A DNA stretch of 64,000 nt from Halorhabdus sp. BNX81 (GCF_029229925.1 NZ_CP107254.1:1240001-1304000), one strand, 5' to 3'; shown: positions 1 through 9,954, numbered from the stretch's first letter. Notes: generated from the letters alone by a model not told the origin. Numbers and translations: made by a program.

Positions 1-1
1 G

Positions 2-367
2 GAGGAAAACGAGGATGCCGTCGACGACGACCTCCGTGAGGACATCGAGTCCGAGATCGAGGCCATAGAGGAAGTCCTCGAGGACGACGACGCCACCACG
101 GAAGACTACGAAGAAGCGACCGAGAGCCTGACCGAAGCCCTCCAGGAGATCGGCAAACAAATGTACGACCAGGCTGGCGCTGAAGGTGCTGCAGGCGCTG
201 GTGCGGCCGGTGCAGGTGCCGGCGGCATGGGCGGCATGGGCGGTGCCGGTCCCGCAGGCGGTGCCGGTCCCGCCGGTGGGCCGGGCGGCGCTGGCGACGA
301 AGCCGGCGAGGAGTACGTCGACGCCGACTTCGAAGAGGTCCAAGACGAAGACGACGACGAGGAGTAA
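2..367 (+). CDS. dnaK: Hsp70 chaperone DnaK, C-terminal end (5' truncated by window)
   Basis: Only the last 121 codons are present; the reading frame is open to the left edge. The visible part is the helical lid end (residues such as [18 protein letters not shown]) followed by a Gly/Ala/Pro-rich linker with GGMGGMGG-type repeats and a very acidic tail ending DDDEE, as in haloarchaeal DnaK. DnaK is the ATP-dependent cytosolic folding chaperone that works with DnaJ (encoded here at 47094-48257) and GrpE. The last codons and stop are duplicated 99 nt downstream (see the 353-470 repeat). Confidence 0.9.
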   Translation, partial: EENEDAVDDDLREDIESEIEAIEEVLEDDDATTEDYEEATESLTEALQEIGKQMYDQAGAEGAAGAGAAGAGAGGMGGMGGAGPAGGAGPAGGPGGAGDEAGEEYVDADFEEVQDEDDDEE

Positions 368-470
368 CACGAGTCGGGTCGTCTTCGTCTTGGGCTCGCG
401 AATCTCCGATTCGCGGTGTCTCGAAGTCCAAGCGTAGCGAGGACTTCGATAGACGACGAGGAGTAACACG
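353..470. repeat. Duplicated dnaK 3' end enclosing two hairpins
   Basis: A perfect 19-bp direct repeat (353-371 and 452-470) covers the last dnaK codons, the TAA stop and the next 4 nt. The offset is 99 nt, so the copy is in the same frame, and there is no stop codon between the two copies. The insert holds an 8-bp perfect stem with a 3-nt loop (397-404/408-415) and a 9-bp perfect stem with an 11-nt loop (421-429/441-449). It could act as a transcription terminator or be a small inserted element. Confidence 0.75.
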
Positions 471-572
471 CGTCGATCTGCCGAGACGGCAGTTCGCCAC
501 GGCTGTGACTTGTGACGTGATTTCTCACCCCAAACAGTAACCCCCATACGTCCCGGTCGCGAAGGGATTTTC

Positions 573-1373
573 ATGACGGATCTACCCGATATCGGACTCG
601 GAACCTGGCAGAACGAGGATCCCGAGCAGTGTGCCGACAGTGTCGCGACAGCCCTCGAAATGGGGTATCGGCATATCGACACGGCAGAGATATACGGCAA
701 CGAGGAGGCTGTCGGCGAGGGGCTGGCACGAGCGGACGTCGACCGCGAGGAGGTTTTCCTTGCGACGAAGGTCCACGGTGAGTCGACCAGTCTCAGCTAC
801 GACGGCGTGATCGAGACGGCCCACAACAGCCTCGACCGACTCGGCGTCGAGGCCGTCGATCTACTGTACGTTCACTGGCCGACTGGCGATTACGATCCCG
901 AGGAGACCCTGTCGGCGTTCGAGGAACTCCATGAGGAGGGTGTCACCGAGCGTATCGGCGTCTCCAACTTCGAGCCTTCGACCGTCGAGCGTGCACTCGA
1001 CATCCTCGATGCGCCGCTGTTCGCGAATCAGGTCGAGATGCATCCCCTCCTCCAACAGGAGGAACTGCTCGCTCATGCTGAGGAACACGACTATCACCTC
1101 GTCGCGTACTCACCACTTTCCCGGGGCGATGTCTTCGACGTCCCCGAGATCACGGAGATCGCCGAGAAACACGACGTGAGCGAGGCCCAGGTCAGCCTGG
1201 CCTGGGTGCGCGAGAAGGGGGCCTATCCGATCCCGAAGGCTACCAGCGAGACACACATCCGGGACAACTTCGAGAGCCTTGCCCTCGAACTCGACGACGA
1301 AGACGTCGCGGCCATCGACGACATCGATCGCGAAACGCGCCACATCGACTACCAGGCCGCTCCCTGGCATTAG
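573..1373 (+). CDS. Aldo/keto reductase (266 aa)
   Basis: NAD(P)H-dependent reductase of the AKR TIM-barrel superfamily, cytosolic. The catalytic tetrad is visible as D36, Y41, K66 and H101 (contexts HIDTAEIYGNE, ATKVHG, YVHWP), followed by the GVSNF motif after strand 6 and the cofactor-binding PIPKATSE segment near the C-terminus. The length is slightly short of the usual 270-320 aa but complete. It stands alone between dnaK and a PhoU-like regulator. The substrate cannot be read from the sequence; aldehyde or 2,5-diketogluconate-type reduction is the common role of this subgroup. Confidence 0.88.
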   Translation: MTDLPDIGLGTWQNEDPEQCADSVATALEMGYRHIDTAEIYGNEEAVGEGLARADVDREEVFLATKVHGESTSLSYDGVIETAHNSLDRLGVEAVDLLYVHWPTGDYDPEETLSAFEELHEEGVTERIGVSNFEPSTVERALDILDAPLFANQVEMHPLLQQEELLAHAEEHDYHLVAYSPLSRGDVFDVPEITEIAEKHDVSEAQVSLAWVREKGAYPIPKATSETHIRDNFESLALELDDEDVAAIDDIDRETRHIDYQAAPWH

Positions 1374-1403
1374 TCTTGGTCGGTGGTTCTCCCCTGGAAT
1401 ATT

Positions 1404-1413
1404 CATAAACTTA
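1404..1413 (+). promoter_or_regulatory. TATA box of the PhoU/AbrB gene
   Basis: A/T-rich box with centre about 31 nt before the ATG at 1440, giving an expected start of transcription at or just before the start codon. It supports choosing ATG 1440 over the longer frame beginning at 1383. Confidence 0.5.
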
Positions 1414-1439
1414 AGGTAGCGAGCCATCCTAGGACACAT

Positions 1440-2474
1440 ATGGATACGAGAAAGGTCCAGCAACTCGGACCCTCGACGCTCGCGATGACGCTGCCGGCGG
1501 AGTGGACGACGGAGACAGATGTCGAGAAGGGTGACGAGATTTCCATCCGGATCGGTGACAAAGGGACGTTGACTGTACTCCCCGAGTCCGTCCAGTCCGG
1601 GGACACCGAAGCGACGATCTACGTTTCCGAACTTGACGCCGACGCCGTCGAACGGGCGATCGTCGCCCAGTACGTCCTCGGTCGACAGGTGATCCATGTC
1701 GAAGCCGAAGGGTCGGACACACTCGATAGCTCCCACATCAACGCGGTCTACAACGCCGAGACCCAACTGATGGGGCTGGGCGTGATCGAGGAGACGCCCG
1801 AACGCATCACCGTCCGGTGTTCGGTCGATCCCGGCGACTTCACTCTCAACAATTTGCTCGAACGTCTCGAGAGCACCGGCAGTACGATGCGAAACGAGGC
1901 GATCCGGGCACTCGCACACGGGAATCCGGACCTGGCCCAGCGGGCCTTGAACCGGGAGCGACAGGCCAACAAGATCTTCGTGTTGCTCCTCAGACTCATC
2001 TTCACAGCCCACCAGAACCCCAACGTCGCGCGCGGAATCGGGCTCGACGATGCGTTCCCGCTGATCGGCTATCGGTCGGTCGCGAAGAACCTCGAACTGG
2101 CTGCTGACAACGCCGAGGACATCGCTGACATCGCGCTCGAAGCGGAAGGCCACAGTCTCGATGTCGACGCGGGAACCATGGATCGGATCCGTGACATGGT
2201 CGAGAAAGTCGACGAAATTTCCGAACAGGCCGTTCGAGCCGCGGTCGAGCGGGATTACACCGCCGCCAACGAGGCACGCTCACAGTTCCGTGTGATCGAC
2301 GAGCAGGGGGCTGACCTCCTCGAAGGTCTCGAGGAGATGCCCAACCAAAAGCTGCTGGCGATCCGGGAGGTGCTGGTCGCTCTGCAGGATACGGCGCAGT
2401 ATTCGGTTCGGAACGCCGAGATCGCGACGAACCTCGCACTCAACGAGGAATCCGGACACATCACGCTCGAGTGA
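1440..2474 (+). CDS. AbrB-PhoU family phosphate-uptake regulator (344 aa)
   Basis: The N-terminal ~45 residues resemble a SpoVT/AbrB swapped-hairpin DNA-binding domain (RKVQQLGPSTLAMTLPAEW pattern). The rest is helical with PhoU-like three-helix repeats (about 130-344). This fusion is typical of haloarchaeal PhoU proteins, which regulate phosphate transporters. No pst genes lie nearby, so the target is unknown. The start is placed at the ATG that follows a TATA box by about 30 nt. A longer in-frame start at 1383 would add 19 unlikely residues. Confidence 0.85.
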   Translation: MDTRKVQQLGPSTLAMTLPAEWTTETDVEKGDEISIRIGDKGTLTVLPESVQSGDTEATIYVSELDADAVERAIVAQYVLGRQVIHVEAEGSDTLDSSHINAVYNAETQLMGLGVIEETPERITVRCSVDPGDFTLNNLLERLESTGSTMRNEAIRALAHGNPDLAQRALNRERQANKIFVLLLRLIFTAHQNPNVARGIGLDDAFPLIGYRSVAKNLELAADNAEDIADIALEAEGHSLDVDAGTMDRIRDMVEKVDEISEQAVRAAVERDYTAANEARSQFRVIDEQGADLLEGLEEMPNQKLLAIREVLVALQDTAQYSVRNAEIATNLALNEESGHITLE

Positions 2475-2565
2475 GACACCGTGTTCCGGACCGATCCGGG
2501 ACCGTCTCGCACGGGTGCATTTGCCGTGTGATTACGGTGTAGTACGCTGTATACGCGACGGTCGA

Positions 2566-5541
2566 TCAGTCGTCAGCAGCGGGCGGAGCGGACTGTTCTC
2601 GATCGGCGCGTGGGCCCTCCCTGTCGACTGCTGGCAACAGATCTCGCAAGTACTGCCCGGTGTATGATCCGTCCGTTCGGGCCACCCTCTCTGGTGTGCC
2701 CGCCGCGACGATCTCGCCGCCGTTCTCGCCGCCTTCCGGACCGAGGTCGATGATCCGGTCCGCGTTCTTCACGAGGTCGAGTTCGTGTTCGATCACGACG
2801 ACCGTGTTCCCGTCCTCGGTAAGTCGGTGGAGCACGTCGATCAACTTGCGTTCGTCCTCGGGATGGAGTCCCGTCGTCGGTTCGTCGAGGAGATACAGCG
2901 TCTCGCCGGAATCTTTCTTCCCGAGTTCCTCGGCGAGTTTCACCCGCTGGGCCTCCCCACCGGACAGCGTCGTCGAGGGCTGGCCGAGTTTCATGTAGCC
3001 CAACCCGACGTCTCTGAGCAGTTCGAGTCGACGACGAATCCCCGGGTGACTCTCGAAGAACTCGTAGGCTTCCGAGACGGTCATCTCCAGAACGTCTGCG
3101 ATCGTCTTGCCCTTGTAGGTAACGTCCAGCGTCTCGGCGTTGTAGCGGTCGCCGCCACACTCCTCGCAGGGTACTTCGACGTTGCTGAGGAAGTTCATGT
3201 CGATCGTGACGGTCCCCTGCCCGCCGCAGGCTTCACACCGCCCACCTTTGACGTTGAAGGAGAAACGCCCCTTCTCGTAGCCCCGTTGTTTCGCCAGTTT
3301 GGTCTCGGCGAACAGTTCCCGGATGTGATCGAAGACGTCCGTGTACGTCGCCGGGTTCGAGCGCGGGGTGCGTCCGATCGGCGACTGGTCGATGAGTCGG
3401 ACCGTCTCGATCCGCTCGATGCCGTCGATCGCGTCGTGCTCGCCGGGATTGACGCTCGTGTTGTCGTTCATCTCGCGAGCCAGGCCCTTATAAAGGACGT
3501 CGTGCATCAGCGTCGACTTGCCCGACCCCGAGACGCCGGTGATCGCAGTGAACGTCCCCAGCGGGATGTCCACGTCGAGGTCCGCTAGATTGTGCTGACG
3601 GGCACCACGGATCGTCAGCGTTCCCTCGGGCTCCCGGCGCTCCTCGGGCACCGGGATCGACCGCTCGCCCGCCAGGTACTCGCCGGTGACGGATTCGTCG
3701 CTGTCGATGACGGCCTCGAGTGGGCCGTTGACCACGATCTCGCCGCCCTGTTTACCCGGCCCTGGCCCCATGTCGACGATGTTGTCCGCCCGGCGCATCG
3801 TCGCGGTGTCGTGTTCGACAACGAGCAGGGTATTGCCCAGGTCCCGGAGCTCAGCCAGGGTGTTCAAAAGCCGATCGTTGTCCCGCTGGTGGAGTCCGAT
3901 CGAGGGCTCGTCCAGGACGTAGAGCACGCCCACGAGTCCCGAGCCGATCTGGGTCGCCAGGCGGATGCGCTGGCTCTCACCACCCGACAGCGTTGAGGCC
4001 TCCCGATCGAGGGTGAGATACGCCAGGCCGACCTCCTGCATGAACCCGAGCCTCGCGCGGATCTCCTTCAAGACCTCCGTCGCGATGGTGGCGTCCCGTT
4101 CGCTCATCCCCGCCTCCATCCCCTCGAAGTGTTCGAGGGCGTCGCCGATCGACAGCTCGTTGACCGCGGTGATCGAGGTGTCGTCGACGAGGACGGCCCG
4201 CGATTCGGCCTTGAGTCGCGTCCCCTCACAGTTCGGACACGTCGTCGTGGCCATGAACTCCTCGATGTGCTCGCGGGCGCGATCGGAGTCCGTCTCGACG
4301 TGGCGGCGTTCGAGATTCGGGATCACGCCCTCGAAGCGCTCGGTCTTCTCACGGGTGCCGTTCTTGGTCTGCCACTGGAAGTGGACCCGGTCGTCCGTGC
4401 CGTAGAGGAACTGTCGGCGGATCTCCGGATCGAGTTCTTCGAAGGGCGTCTCCAGATCGACATCGAAGTGCTCGGCGACGTTGTCGAGTTGCCGGGAGTA
4501 GTACGTCCGGTCGTAACTCCAGGGCTCGAAGACGTGCTTGAGTGGCTTTTCGGGATCGGTGATCACCAGATCCTCGCTGACCTCCTTGGTCTCGCCGAGT
4601 CCCTCACATTCCGGACAGGCACCATGCGGGGAGTTAAACGAAAAGCTCCGGGTCTCGATCTCGCTGATGTCGATGCCACAGTGCGTACAGGCCAGGTCCT
4701 CGGAGAACTCGACGACGAGGCGGTCGTCGCGGGCGTCTCCGTCGTCGGAATCCGCTTCGTCGGCCAGATCGCCAGTCGAGCGAGCGCTCGCCCCACCCAA
4801 CTCTGTGCCCTCGGGCGGATCGGGAACGATGACTTTGAGAATCCCGTGGGCTTCCTCGAGGGCGGTCTCGACGGAGTCGGTGATCCGCGAGCGGGCGTCC
4901 GGGGCGACCTGTACGCGGTCGACGATCACGTCGATCGTGTGGTCGTAGTTCTCGTCGAGATCCGGGCGATCCAGCGTCAGATCGTATTCCTCGCCGTCGA
5001 CCTCGACACGGCTGTAGCCCTCGCCGACGAGTTCGTCGAAGCGGTCCTCGAAGGCCCCCTTCTGGTCGCGGACGATCGGCGCGGCGATCTTGAGTTTCGT
5101 CCCTTCCGGCAGTTCGAGGATCCGGGAGACCATGTTCTCGGCGCTCTGTTCGCCGACTTCGCGGCCACACTCGGGACAGTGTGGCGTCCCGACGCGGGCG
5201 TACAGCAGGCGGAGGTAGTCGTGCAGTTCAGTGACCGTCCCGACCGTCGATCGGGGGTTGTTGGCGGCGTTCTTCTGGTCGATCGAGATCGCCGGGGACA
5301 GTCCTTCGACCGATTCGACCTGTGGCTTGTCCATCTGCCCGAGGAAGTTCCGCGCGTAGGCCGACAGCGACTCGATGTATCGGCGCTGGCCTTCGGCGTA
5401 GATCGTCTCGAACGCGAGTGAGGATTTCCCCGACCCTGAGAGGCCGGTGACGACCGTCAGCTCCTCGCGTGGGATCTCACAATCGACGTCCTTGAGGTTG
5501 TGCTGTTCGGCCCCGCGGACCTCGATGACGTCCTTGCTCAT
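2566..5541 (-). CDS. uvrA: UvrABC excinuclease subunit A
   Basis: Full-length (991 aa) DNA-damage recognition ATPase of bacterial-type nucleotide excision repair. It has two ABC ATPase modules, with Walker A at GLSGSGKSS (about residue 37) and GVSGSGKST (about 670), two signature LSGGE motifs, and Zn-finger cysteine pairs (CTHC...CPEC; CEAC...CEEC). A low-complexity acidic linker sits around residues 250-275 ([19 protein letters not shown]), typical of haloarchaeal insertions. It is monocistronic here; uvrB and uvrC are not in the window. The next gene (bop) is divergent, leaving 131 nt for both promoters. Confidence 0.97.
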   Translation of the reverse strand: MSKDVIEVRGAEQHNLKDVDCEIPREELTVVTGLSGSGKSSLAFETIYAEGQRRYIESLSAYARNFLGQMDKPQVESVEGLSPAISIDQKNAANNPRSTVGTVTELHDYLRLLYARVGTPHCPECGREVGEQSAENMVSRILELPEGTKLKIAAPIVRDQKGAFEDRFDELVGEGYSRVEVDGEEYDLTLDRPDLDENYDHTIDVIVDRVQVAPDARSRITDSVETALEEAHGILKVIVPDPPEGTELGGASARSTGDLADEADSDDGDARDDRLVVEFSEDLACTHCGIDISEIETRSFSFNSPHGACPECEGLGETKEVSEDLVITDPEKPLKHVFEPWSYDRTYYSRQLDNVAEHFDVDLETPFEELDPEIRRQFLYGTDDRVHFQWQTKNGTREKTERFEGVIPNLERRHVETDSDRAREHIEEFMATTTCPNCEGTRLKAESRAVLVDDTSITAVNELSIGDALEHFEGMEAGMSERDATIATEVLKEIRARLGFMQEVGLAYLTLDREASTLSGGESQRIRLATQIGSGLVGVLYVLDEPSIGLHQRDNDRLLNTLAELRDLGNTLLVVEHDTATMRRADNIVDMGPGPGKQGGEIVVNGPLEAVIDSDESVTGEYLAGERSIPVPEERREPEGTLTIRGARQHNLADLDVDIPLGTFTAITGVSGSGKSTLMHDVLYKGLAREMNDNTSVNPGEHDAIDGIERIETVRLIDQSPIGRTPRSNPATYTDVFDHIRELFAETKLAKQRGYEKGRFSFNVKGGRCEACGGQGTVTIDMNFLSNVEVPCEECGGDRYNAETLDVTYKGKTIADVLEMTVSEAYEFFESHPGIRRRLELLRDVGLGYMKLGQPSTTLSGGEAQRVKLAEELGKKDSGETLYLLDEPTTGLHPEDERKLIDVLHRLTEDGNTVVVIEHELDLVKNADRIIDLGPEGGENGGEIVAAGTPERVARTDGSYTGQYLRDLLPAVDREGPRADREQSAPPAADD

Positions 5542-5614
5542 TCGATGAATTCCACGGTCCGGATCGGTGAAACCCTGTCGGTCCGTGCCCCGTCAATGGA
5601 TAGCGGCATTTCTT

Positions 5615-5629
5615 ACCGAATGGGTTTGG
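5615..5629 (+). promoter_or_regulatory. Candidate Bat upstream activating site of bop
   Basis: The sequence ACC-N7-TT-N-GG ends 43 nt before the bop ATG. It matches the invariant positions of the Bat-dependent UAS of Halobacterium as I recall it (ACC...TT.GG). Similar motifs lie at the same distance before bat and brp. No clear TATA box occupies the usual position between it and the ATG, which would fit activator-dependent transcription. Confidence 0.55.
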
Positions 5630-5672
5630 TACGAACGTTACCCGAGTCCCGAGCGAACATATAGCTTGTAGC

Positions 5673-6428
5673 ATGGCAGACTTAACCACAATTTCGTTGT
5701 GGGCAGGCACGGCAGGAATGTTCCTGGGAATGCTGTATTTCATCGCGACAGGATGGAACGTACGGGATTCCCGGCGAAAGAAATTCTACGTCGTCACGAC
5801 GTTCATCGCGGCGATCGCCTTCGTCAACTACCTGGCGATGGCGACGGGGTTCGGGAAGCTCCCGATCGAAGTCATCGAAAATATCCTGGGGACAGAGTTC
5901 GGTAGCGGCGTCCCCGAGGAGATCTACTGGCCGCGATACACCGACTGGATCCTGACGACGCCGCTGTTGTTGTACGACATCGCGTTGCTCGCGGGCGCTG
6001 ACCGTAACACGATCAGTACACTTGTTGGACTCGATGTGTTGATGATCCTCACCGGCGTCGTCGCGACGCTGACGTTCACCGGCGGGGCCGGGCTGGAAGT
6101 CGAGGGCGCTCGCATCCTCTGGTGGGGCGTCTCCACCGGCTTCCTCCTGGTGTTGCTGTACTTCCTGTTCTCGACGCTGACGGCAAAAGCCAACGAGTTG
6201 TCGGCTGACACACAGCGTACGTTCAAACTCCTTCGGAACATGATCGCCGTCCTCTGGCTGGTCTACCCGATCTGGTGGATCGTCGGCACTGAGGGGCTCG
6301 GCGCTATCGGGATCGGTCCGGAGACGGCTGGTTTCGCCGTGCTCGACGTGACCGCGAAGGTGATCTTCGGGATCATCCTGCTGCGGAGTCACGACGTCCT
6401 CGACGAGGGCGCTCCGTCGGCGAGCTAA
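5673..6428 (+). CDS. bop: Bacteriorhodopsin, light-driven proton pump
   Basis: Seven-transmembrane type-1 rhodopsin of 251 aa. All proton-pump residues are present. R88, D91 and D102 correspond to R82, proton acceptor D85 and donor D96 of Halobacterium BR (context RYTDW...TTPLLLYD). K229 (LDVTAKV) binds retinal, and E207 and E217 match the proton-release glutamates 194 and 204. This excludes halorhodopsin and sensory rhodopsin assignments. The short N-terminus lacks the long leader of Halobacterium BR. It sits in a cluster with carotene cyclase, desaturase, carotene dioxygenase and the Bat regulator, so pump and chromophore can be made together. Confidence 0.97.
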   Translation: MADLTTISLWAGTAGMFLGMLYFIATGWNVRDSRRKKFYVVTTFIAAIAFVNYLAMATGFGKLPIEVIENILGTEFGSGVPEEIYWPRYTDWILTTPLLLYDIALLAGADRNTISTLVGLDVLMILTGVVATLTFTGGAGLEVEGARILWWGVSTGFLLVLLYFLFSTLTAKANELSADTQRTFKLLRNMIAVLWLVYPIWWIVGTEGLGAIGIGPETAGFAVLDVTAKVIFGIILLRSHDVLDEGAPSAS

Positions 6429-6516
6429 ACTGCACAGTCATCGACTGACAGTCGCGTCGCGGATTTTTCTGACACACGTCGGTTGTGCACACAACTGTAC
6501 CGGGTGGCGATTCCGT

Positions 6517-7275
6517 TTATTCGACCCGTTCGACGGTCGTATCGATGACGTCCGTCACGGCGGGCAGCGCGTCGCGTTCGACGACCCACCCCAAGAGGAC
6601 CAGCCCCTGAACGAGAAACGCGTTCGTCACGAGAAAGAACAGGGCCTCCTCGACTGGCAACCCCAGGAGCGCGAGCCCCGTCGTCCGATCCGGCGAGAAC
6701 GTCCACAGTCCGAGTTCGATCGCCAGTCGATCGGCGGCCCAGAGATACGCTGTCGGCAGCGCGATCGCGAGCGTGACTGTCCGACGCGCCCGAACGAGGA
6801 TCGGCCAGCCGAATCCCCACTGGAGGGCGAGGACCGGGGCCGCCCACACCAGAATCGCACCCAGATACGTCCCGGACGGGACCAACAGGACGGCGAGTCC
6901 GATCATGCCGACCAGCCCGCCGGCGAGGACGCCGACCAGCCGCTGTCTTCGGGTGACCGACCCACGCCCGTCCGGGACGTCGACGAGCGTCGTCCACAGT
7001 CCAGTCAGCACCGTCTGGGTGAGGATGAACAACAGCTCCTCGTACGGGACAACGCCCAGTTGGCCAAGTAGCGTCGATCCGTACTCCCAGACGCCGATCC
7101 GGATCAACTGGCCGTCCCACGGAACGGTATACACCAGTGCGACACCCGCAAGCAGCCCCGTCCCGAACAGCTGGGCCGGCCGAAAGCGCCGGCTCACAGC
7201 CAGCACCCCCGCCAGGATCGCGACCGGCACGACCACGAACGCCATCACGAACGACAGATACGTGATCGGTGCCAT
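6517..7275 (-). CDS. crtY: Lycopene beta-cyclase (CrtY, haloarchaeal membrane type)
   Basis: Polytopic membrane protein of 252 aa, the fused form of the CrtYc/CrtYd-like cyclase. The two halves each carry the conserved acidic motif (PYEELLF about residue 80 and PVEEALFF about 213), plus YTVPWD near residue 50. It converts lycopene to beta-carotene, the substrate of Brp. The ATG at 7275 was chosen because homology starts at MAPITYLS; the upstream 43 codons look like untranslated sequence. It is convergent with bop. No Bat-like motif was seen upstream. Confidence 0.9.
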   Translation of the reverse strand: MAPITYLSFVMAFVVVPVAILAGVLAVSRRFRPAQLFGTGLLAGVALVYTVPWDGQLIRIGVWEYGSTLLGQLGVVPYEELLFILTQTVLTGLWTTLVDVPDGRGSVTRRQRLVGVLAGGLVGMIGLAVLLVPSGTYLGAILVWAAPVLALQWGFGWPILVRARRTVTLAIALPTAYLWAADRLAIELGLWTFSPDRTTGLALLGLPVEEALFFLVTNAFLVQGLVLLGWVVERDALPAVTDVIDTTVERVE

Positions 7276-7551
7276 CACGGCCCTCCGGATCGATTCCCCA
7301 GCACACCGCCGCCCGTCATCCAGAGACCACTGTCCGGTCGTGTGTCCTCCCGAATGTCGATTTTGACGGTCATTCCTAGGACATACGCGGGCAAGCCGAC
7401 TCAAAGCGATACCTATTGTATTGGGGTGAGCGTGTCATAGAATCGTTCGCAAGTGCTCAGGAGATGAGTATAGTTCTTGCTCTGGGCTCGGTCTGGGGTA
7501 CGTGTCGGCGCTGAAACGAGAGACAAGTATAAGCATTATACAGCTGAACAA
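7276..7551. other. Intergenic region, crtY upstream
   Basis: 276 nt between divergent crtY and a small membrane-protein gene. The right part (about 7420-7551) is more AT-rich than its surroundings and holds the TATA-like box (7526-7540) of the small gene. I found no RNA gene, repeat or credible extra ORF. Confidence 0.4.
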
Positions 7552-7752
7552 ATGAACGTGTCAGAACAGCCCTCCAGCAAGTCGAGTAATCTGGTCAGCA
7601 CGGAAACCAAGATTACAGCCGTTTTCGTCATACTCGCTCTCGTATCGGTGTACGGCACTACCGCTGTGACTGATACGCAATGGGTCCACTTCGCCGTCCT
7701 CCTCGGTGTTGGCGTTATCGCCCCGACAGTCATCAACGAATGGCGTAGCTAA
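7552..7752 (+). CDS. Small two-helix membrane protein, unknown function (66 aa)
   Basis: A hydrophilic N-terminus of about 20 residues is followed by two hydrophobic segments (about 24-42 and 47-60), the second ending in INEWRS. ATG 7552 follows an A/T box (7526-7540) at leaderless spacing; the longer frame from 7477 runs through that promoter. It is inserted between crtY and bat in the retinal/rhodopsin island and has lower GC than its neighbours. I do not recognise a family. An accessory role in the rhodopsin system or independent acquisition are both possible. Confidence 0.6.
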   Translation: MNVSEQPSSKSSNLVSTETKITAVFVILALVSVYGTTAVTDTQWVHFAVLLGVGVIAPTVINEWRS

Positions 7753-7854
7753 TCGGATTCCGAACCCGACACACTATTGTGGCCCCATGAGACGCTCTCT
7801 CTGAGACGCCCTTGTGGTTGCAATCCGGTTCGACGGTCGGTCTCGAACCGCCGA

Positions 7855-9894
7855 TCAGGCGTCGAAAAACGCCCGGACGAGTTTCTTCTCCGCGGTCCGG
7901 AGGTGCTGGTAGTACGTCGAGGGGACGACGTCCATCGAGTCGGCCAGTTCGTCGCCCTCGCTTTCGCGAGGCCACTCGAAAAACCCGCTCACGTAGGCTT
8001 TCCGAAGGGCAGTTAGCTGCCGGTCAGTCAGTTCGGACTCGACAGCGCTCCGGAAGGCCTGGGGCGTTTCGCCCGGTTCGTCGGCTTCGGTATAGGAAAT
8101 CAGCGTCGTCGTCTCGTATGTCGATTCGAGATCCTCGACGATCGCGCGACCGTTCTGTTCGGTCGCGACCCGAAACGCGAGCTCGAGCCCGTCGGCGTCG
8201 ATCGAAACGTCCTGGATGTCACCGCCGTACCCGGAGAGGATCGTCACGAACGGTGTCCCCGCCGTAACGATCTCGACCGTACACTCCTGCTCAGCCCGGG
8301 AGAGTACCGTCATGCCGGTAACGGCGTCGTATCTATCGACCCCCGCTCGGACAGCCGCCTCGTCCCCGGCATCGATCCGGAACAGGAACCGAACGCTTCC
8401 GTCGTCGGTCGCCCGGGCACCGCGGTAGGCGAGTTCGCCATCGAGTCGATCCGCCAGATCCGGTAAGAAGAGATCCTGATCCTCCAGCAAGACTTTGATC
8501 TCGAAAGTCGCGTCGGTCGTCACGGTCCGCTTGCTCAGGACGGCGTTGATGGCCGAGCCGATCGCCCGGCCAAGGGCAGCGAGAATCGTACGTTCGGTCT
8601 CGTCGAAGGCGTCCGGATCCTGGTCGTAGACGGCGAGGACGCCGTAGGTCGTCCGCCGGTAGACGAGCGGGATCACGACCCCCGAACCGGCCGATTCAGC
8701 ATCTTCTCCGGAGGTCGATGCGCCGCCGACGGGCGATTCCAGTTCCGCGACATCCTCGAACCGCCGGACTTCGCCCCGGCGCAACGCCGTCCCGATCACG
8801 TCGGTGCCTGACGCGGCGTTTGGGTCATCGAGTTCGAGCGTCACGGGTTCGGTGCTCGTTTCGCTGTCCTCGGTGATCGTGATCGTCTCGGCGGGTGGAT
8901 CGTATTCCCCGATCCACGCCCGGTCGAATTCCTCGCCGTCACCGATCCGTTCGACAGTCATCTCGTCGATGTCAGCGCGTGAATCGGCTCTGACGAGAAT
9001 CTCGGTGACGTCGCTGACCAGCCCTTCGACGCGATCAAGCAGCCGTCGCAAGTTCTCCCGTTCGCGTCTGATCGCCGCCTCCGTTTCCCTGCGCTCGGTG
9101 ATATCCTGTTGATAGCCGACAAAGTTGGTCACCGTCCCGTCGTCGTCACGGATCGGCGAGATCTCGAGGTTGTTCCAGAACGGCGAGCCGTCGGCGCGAT
9201 AGTTCCGCAGTTCGACTGCGGCCGCCGCCTCGTCCGCCACGGCGTCCCGGAGTTCCAGGGTCGTTTCCGCGTCGGTCTCCGTGCCCTGGAGGAACCGACA
9301 GTTGACGCCGATCGCGTCTTCCTTCTCGTACCCCGTCATCTCCACGAAGGCGTCGTTGACGTAGATCAGAGGCTCATCCGGCGCGGTCGCGTCGGCGATC
9401 GTGATTCCGACCGGCGCTTCGTCGAGCGCTCGCTCCTTGAGACGCTGTTGTTCGGTCGCCGTGCGATCGTTGATCGGCATCCGGACCTGCCCCTCGCCGT
9501 CTGTCGGTTCCGGGACTGCGTCGTCGATGGCGTCGACGACGAGACTCAGTCTGTTCTCGCTCGTCCGTGGGACGTAAGCTGTAGCGTCGGCGGCGACTGC
9601 CCGGCGGGCGACCGCCCCTTCGGAAACGTCCGGGATGACGATGACCGGCAACTGCGGTCGATCCCGGCGAATCGATTCCAGCAGCGCCAGTCCGTCGAAC
9701 CCCGACCCCACGTGGTCAGTCACGACGCAATCTATCTCGTCGGTGTCGACCCGTTCGGCGGCTGCCAGGAAGTCCGTCGCCGATTCGACGACGACGTTGT
9801 CCGCCGACTCCTGGATCCCGTCCGTCGATACCGGCGGGGTCTCCGGATCGTCCCCAACCCGAAGTATCCGCCGGACATCCCCAGCGCTGCTCAT
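7855..9894 (-). CDS. bat: Bacterio-opsin activator Bat with LOV-type PAS domain
   Basis: 679-aa regulator of the opsin and retinal genes. Order: degenerate receiver-like domain (1-135; D60 present, but the conserved Lys after the fifth strand is Arg), PAS/LOV domain (about 152-270), GAF-like domain (about 285-450), bacterioopsin-activator domain (about 460-615), and a C-terminal HTH_10 (LTDRQLTALRKAY...). The PAS carries the full LOV signature GVNCRFLQG with photo-active C199, then NYRADGSPFWNN and FVGYQQD, so flavin binding and blue-light sensing are plausible. It lies 74 nt downstream of crtI on the same strand and has its own motif at 9939-9954. Confidence 0.92.
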   Translation of the reverse strand: MSSAGDVRRILRVGDDPETPPVSTDGIQESADNVVVESATDFLAAAERVDTDEIDCVVTDHVGSGFDGLALLESIRRDRPQLPVIVIPDVSEGAVARRAVAADATAYVPRTSENRLSLVVDAIDDAVPEPTDGEGQVRMPINDRTATEQQRLKERALDEAPVGITIADATAPDEPLIYVNDAFVEMTGYEKEDAIGVNCRFLQGTETDAETTLELRDAVADEAAAAVELRNYRADGSPFWNNLEISPIRDDDGTVTNFVGYQQDITERRETEAAIRRERENLRRLLDRVEGLVSDVTEILVRADSRADIDEMTVERIGDGEEFDRAWIGEYDPPAETITITEDSETSTEPVTLELDDPNAASGTDVIGTALRRGEVRRFEDVAELESPVGGASTSGEDAESAGSGVVIPLVYRRTTYGVLAVYDQDPDAFDETERTILAALGRAIGSAINAVLSKRTVTTDATFEIKVLLEDQDLFLPDLADRLDGELAYRGARATDDGSVRFLFRIDAGDEAAVRAGVDRYDAVTGMTVLSRAEQECTVEIVTAGTPFVTILSGYGGDIQDVSIDADGLELAFRVATEQNGRAIVEDLESTYETTTLISYTEADEPGETPQAFRSAVESELTDRQLTALRKAYVSGFFEWPRESEGDELADSMDVVPSTYYQHLRTAEKKLVRAFFDA

Positions 9895-9938
9895 GACTTT
9901 CCTGTTAGCGGACGATCATTGTAAATGTGGGGCTCGAA

Positions 9939-9954
9939 CCGAACAAACGCCGGT
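9939..9954 (-). promoter_or_regulatory. Candidate Bat-type site upstream of bat
   Basis: On the minus strand this reads ACC-N8-TT-N-GG and ends 45 nt before the bat ATG, close to the spacing seen at bop. An A/T box (about 9919-9927) lies between it and the start. It suggests autoregulation. The N8 spacer is one longer than in bop. Confidence 0.4.

Noticed and set aside
4771-4795. Self-complementary GAGCGAGCGCTC stretch in uvrA as another hairpin insert
   Set aside because: No flanking duplication of uvrA sequence; it encodes an ordinary low-complexity acidic linker.
4129-5421. 430-aa frame antisense to uvrA
   Set aside because: GC-rich antisense shadow with no recognisable domain; uvrA is complete on the minus strand.
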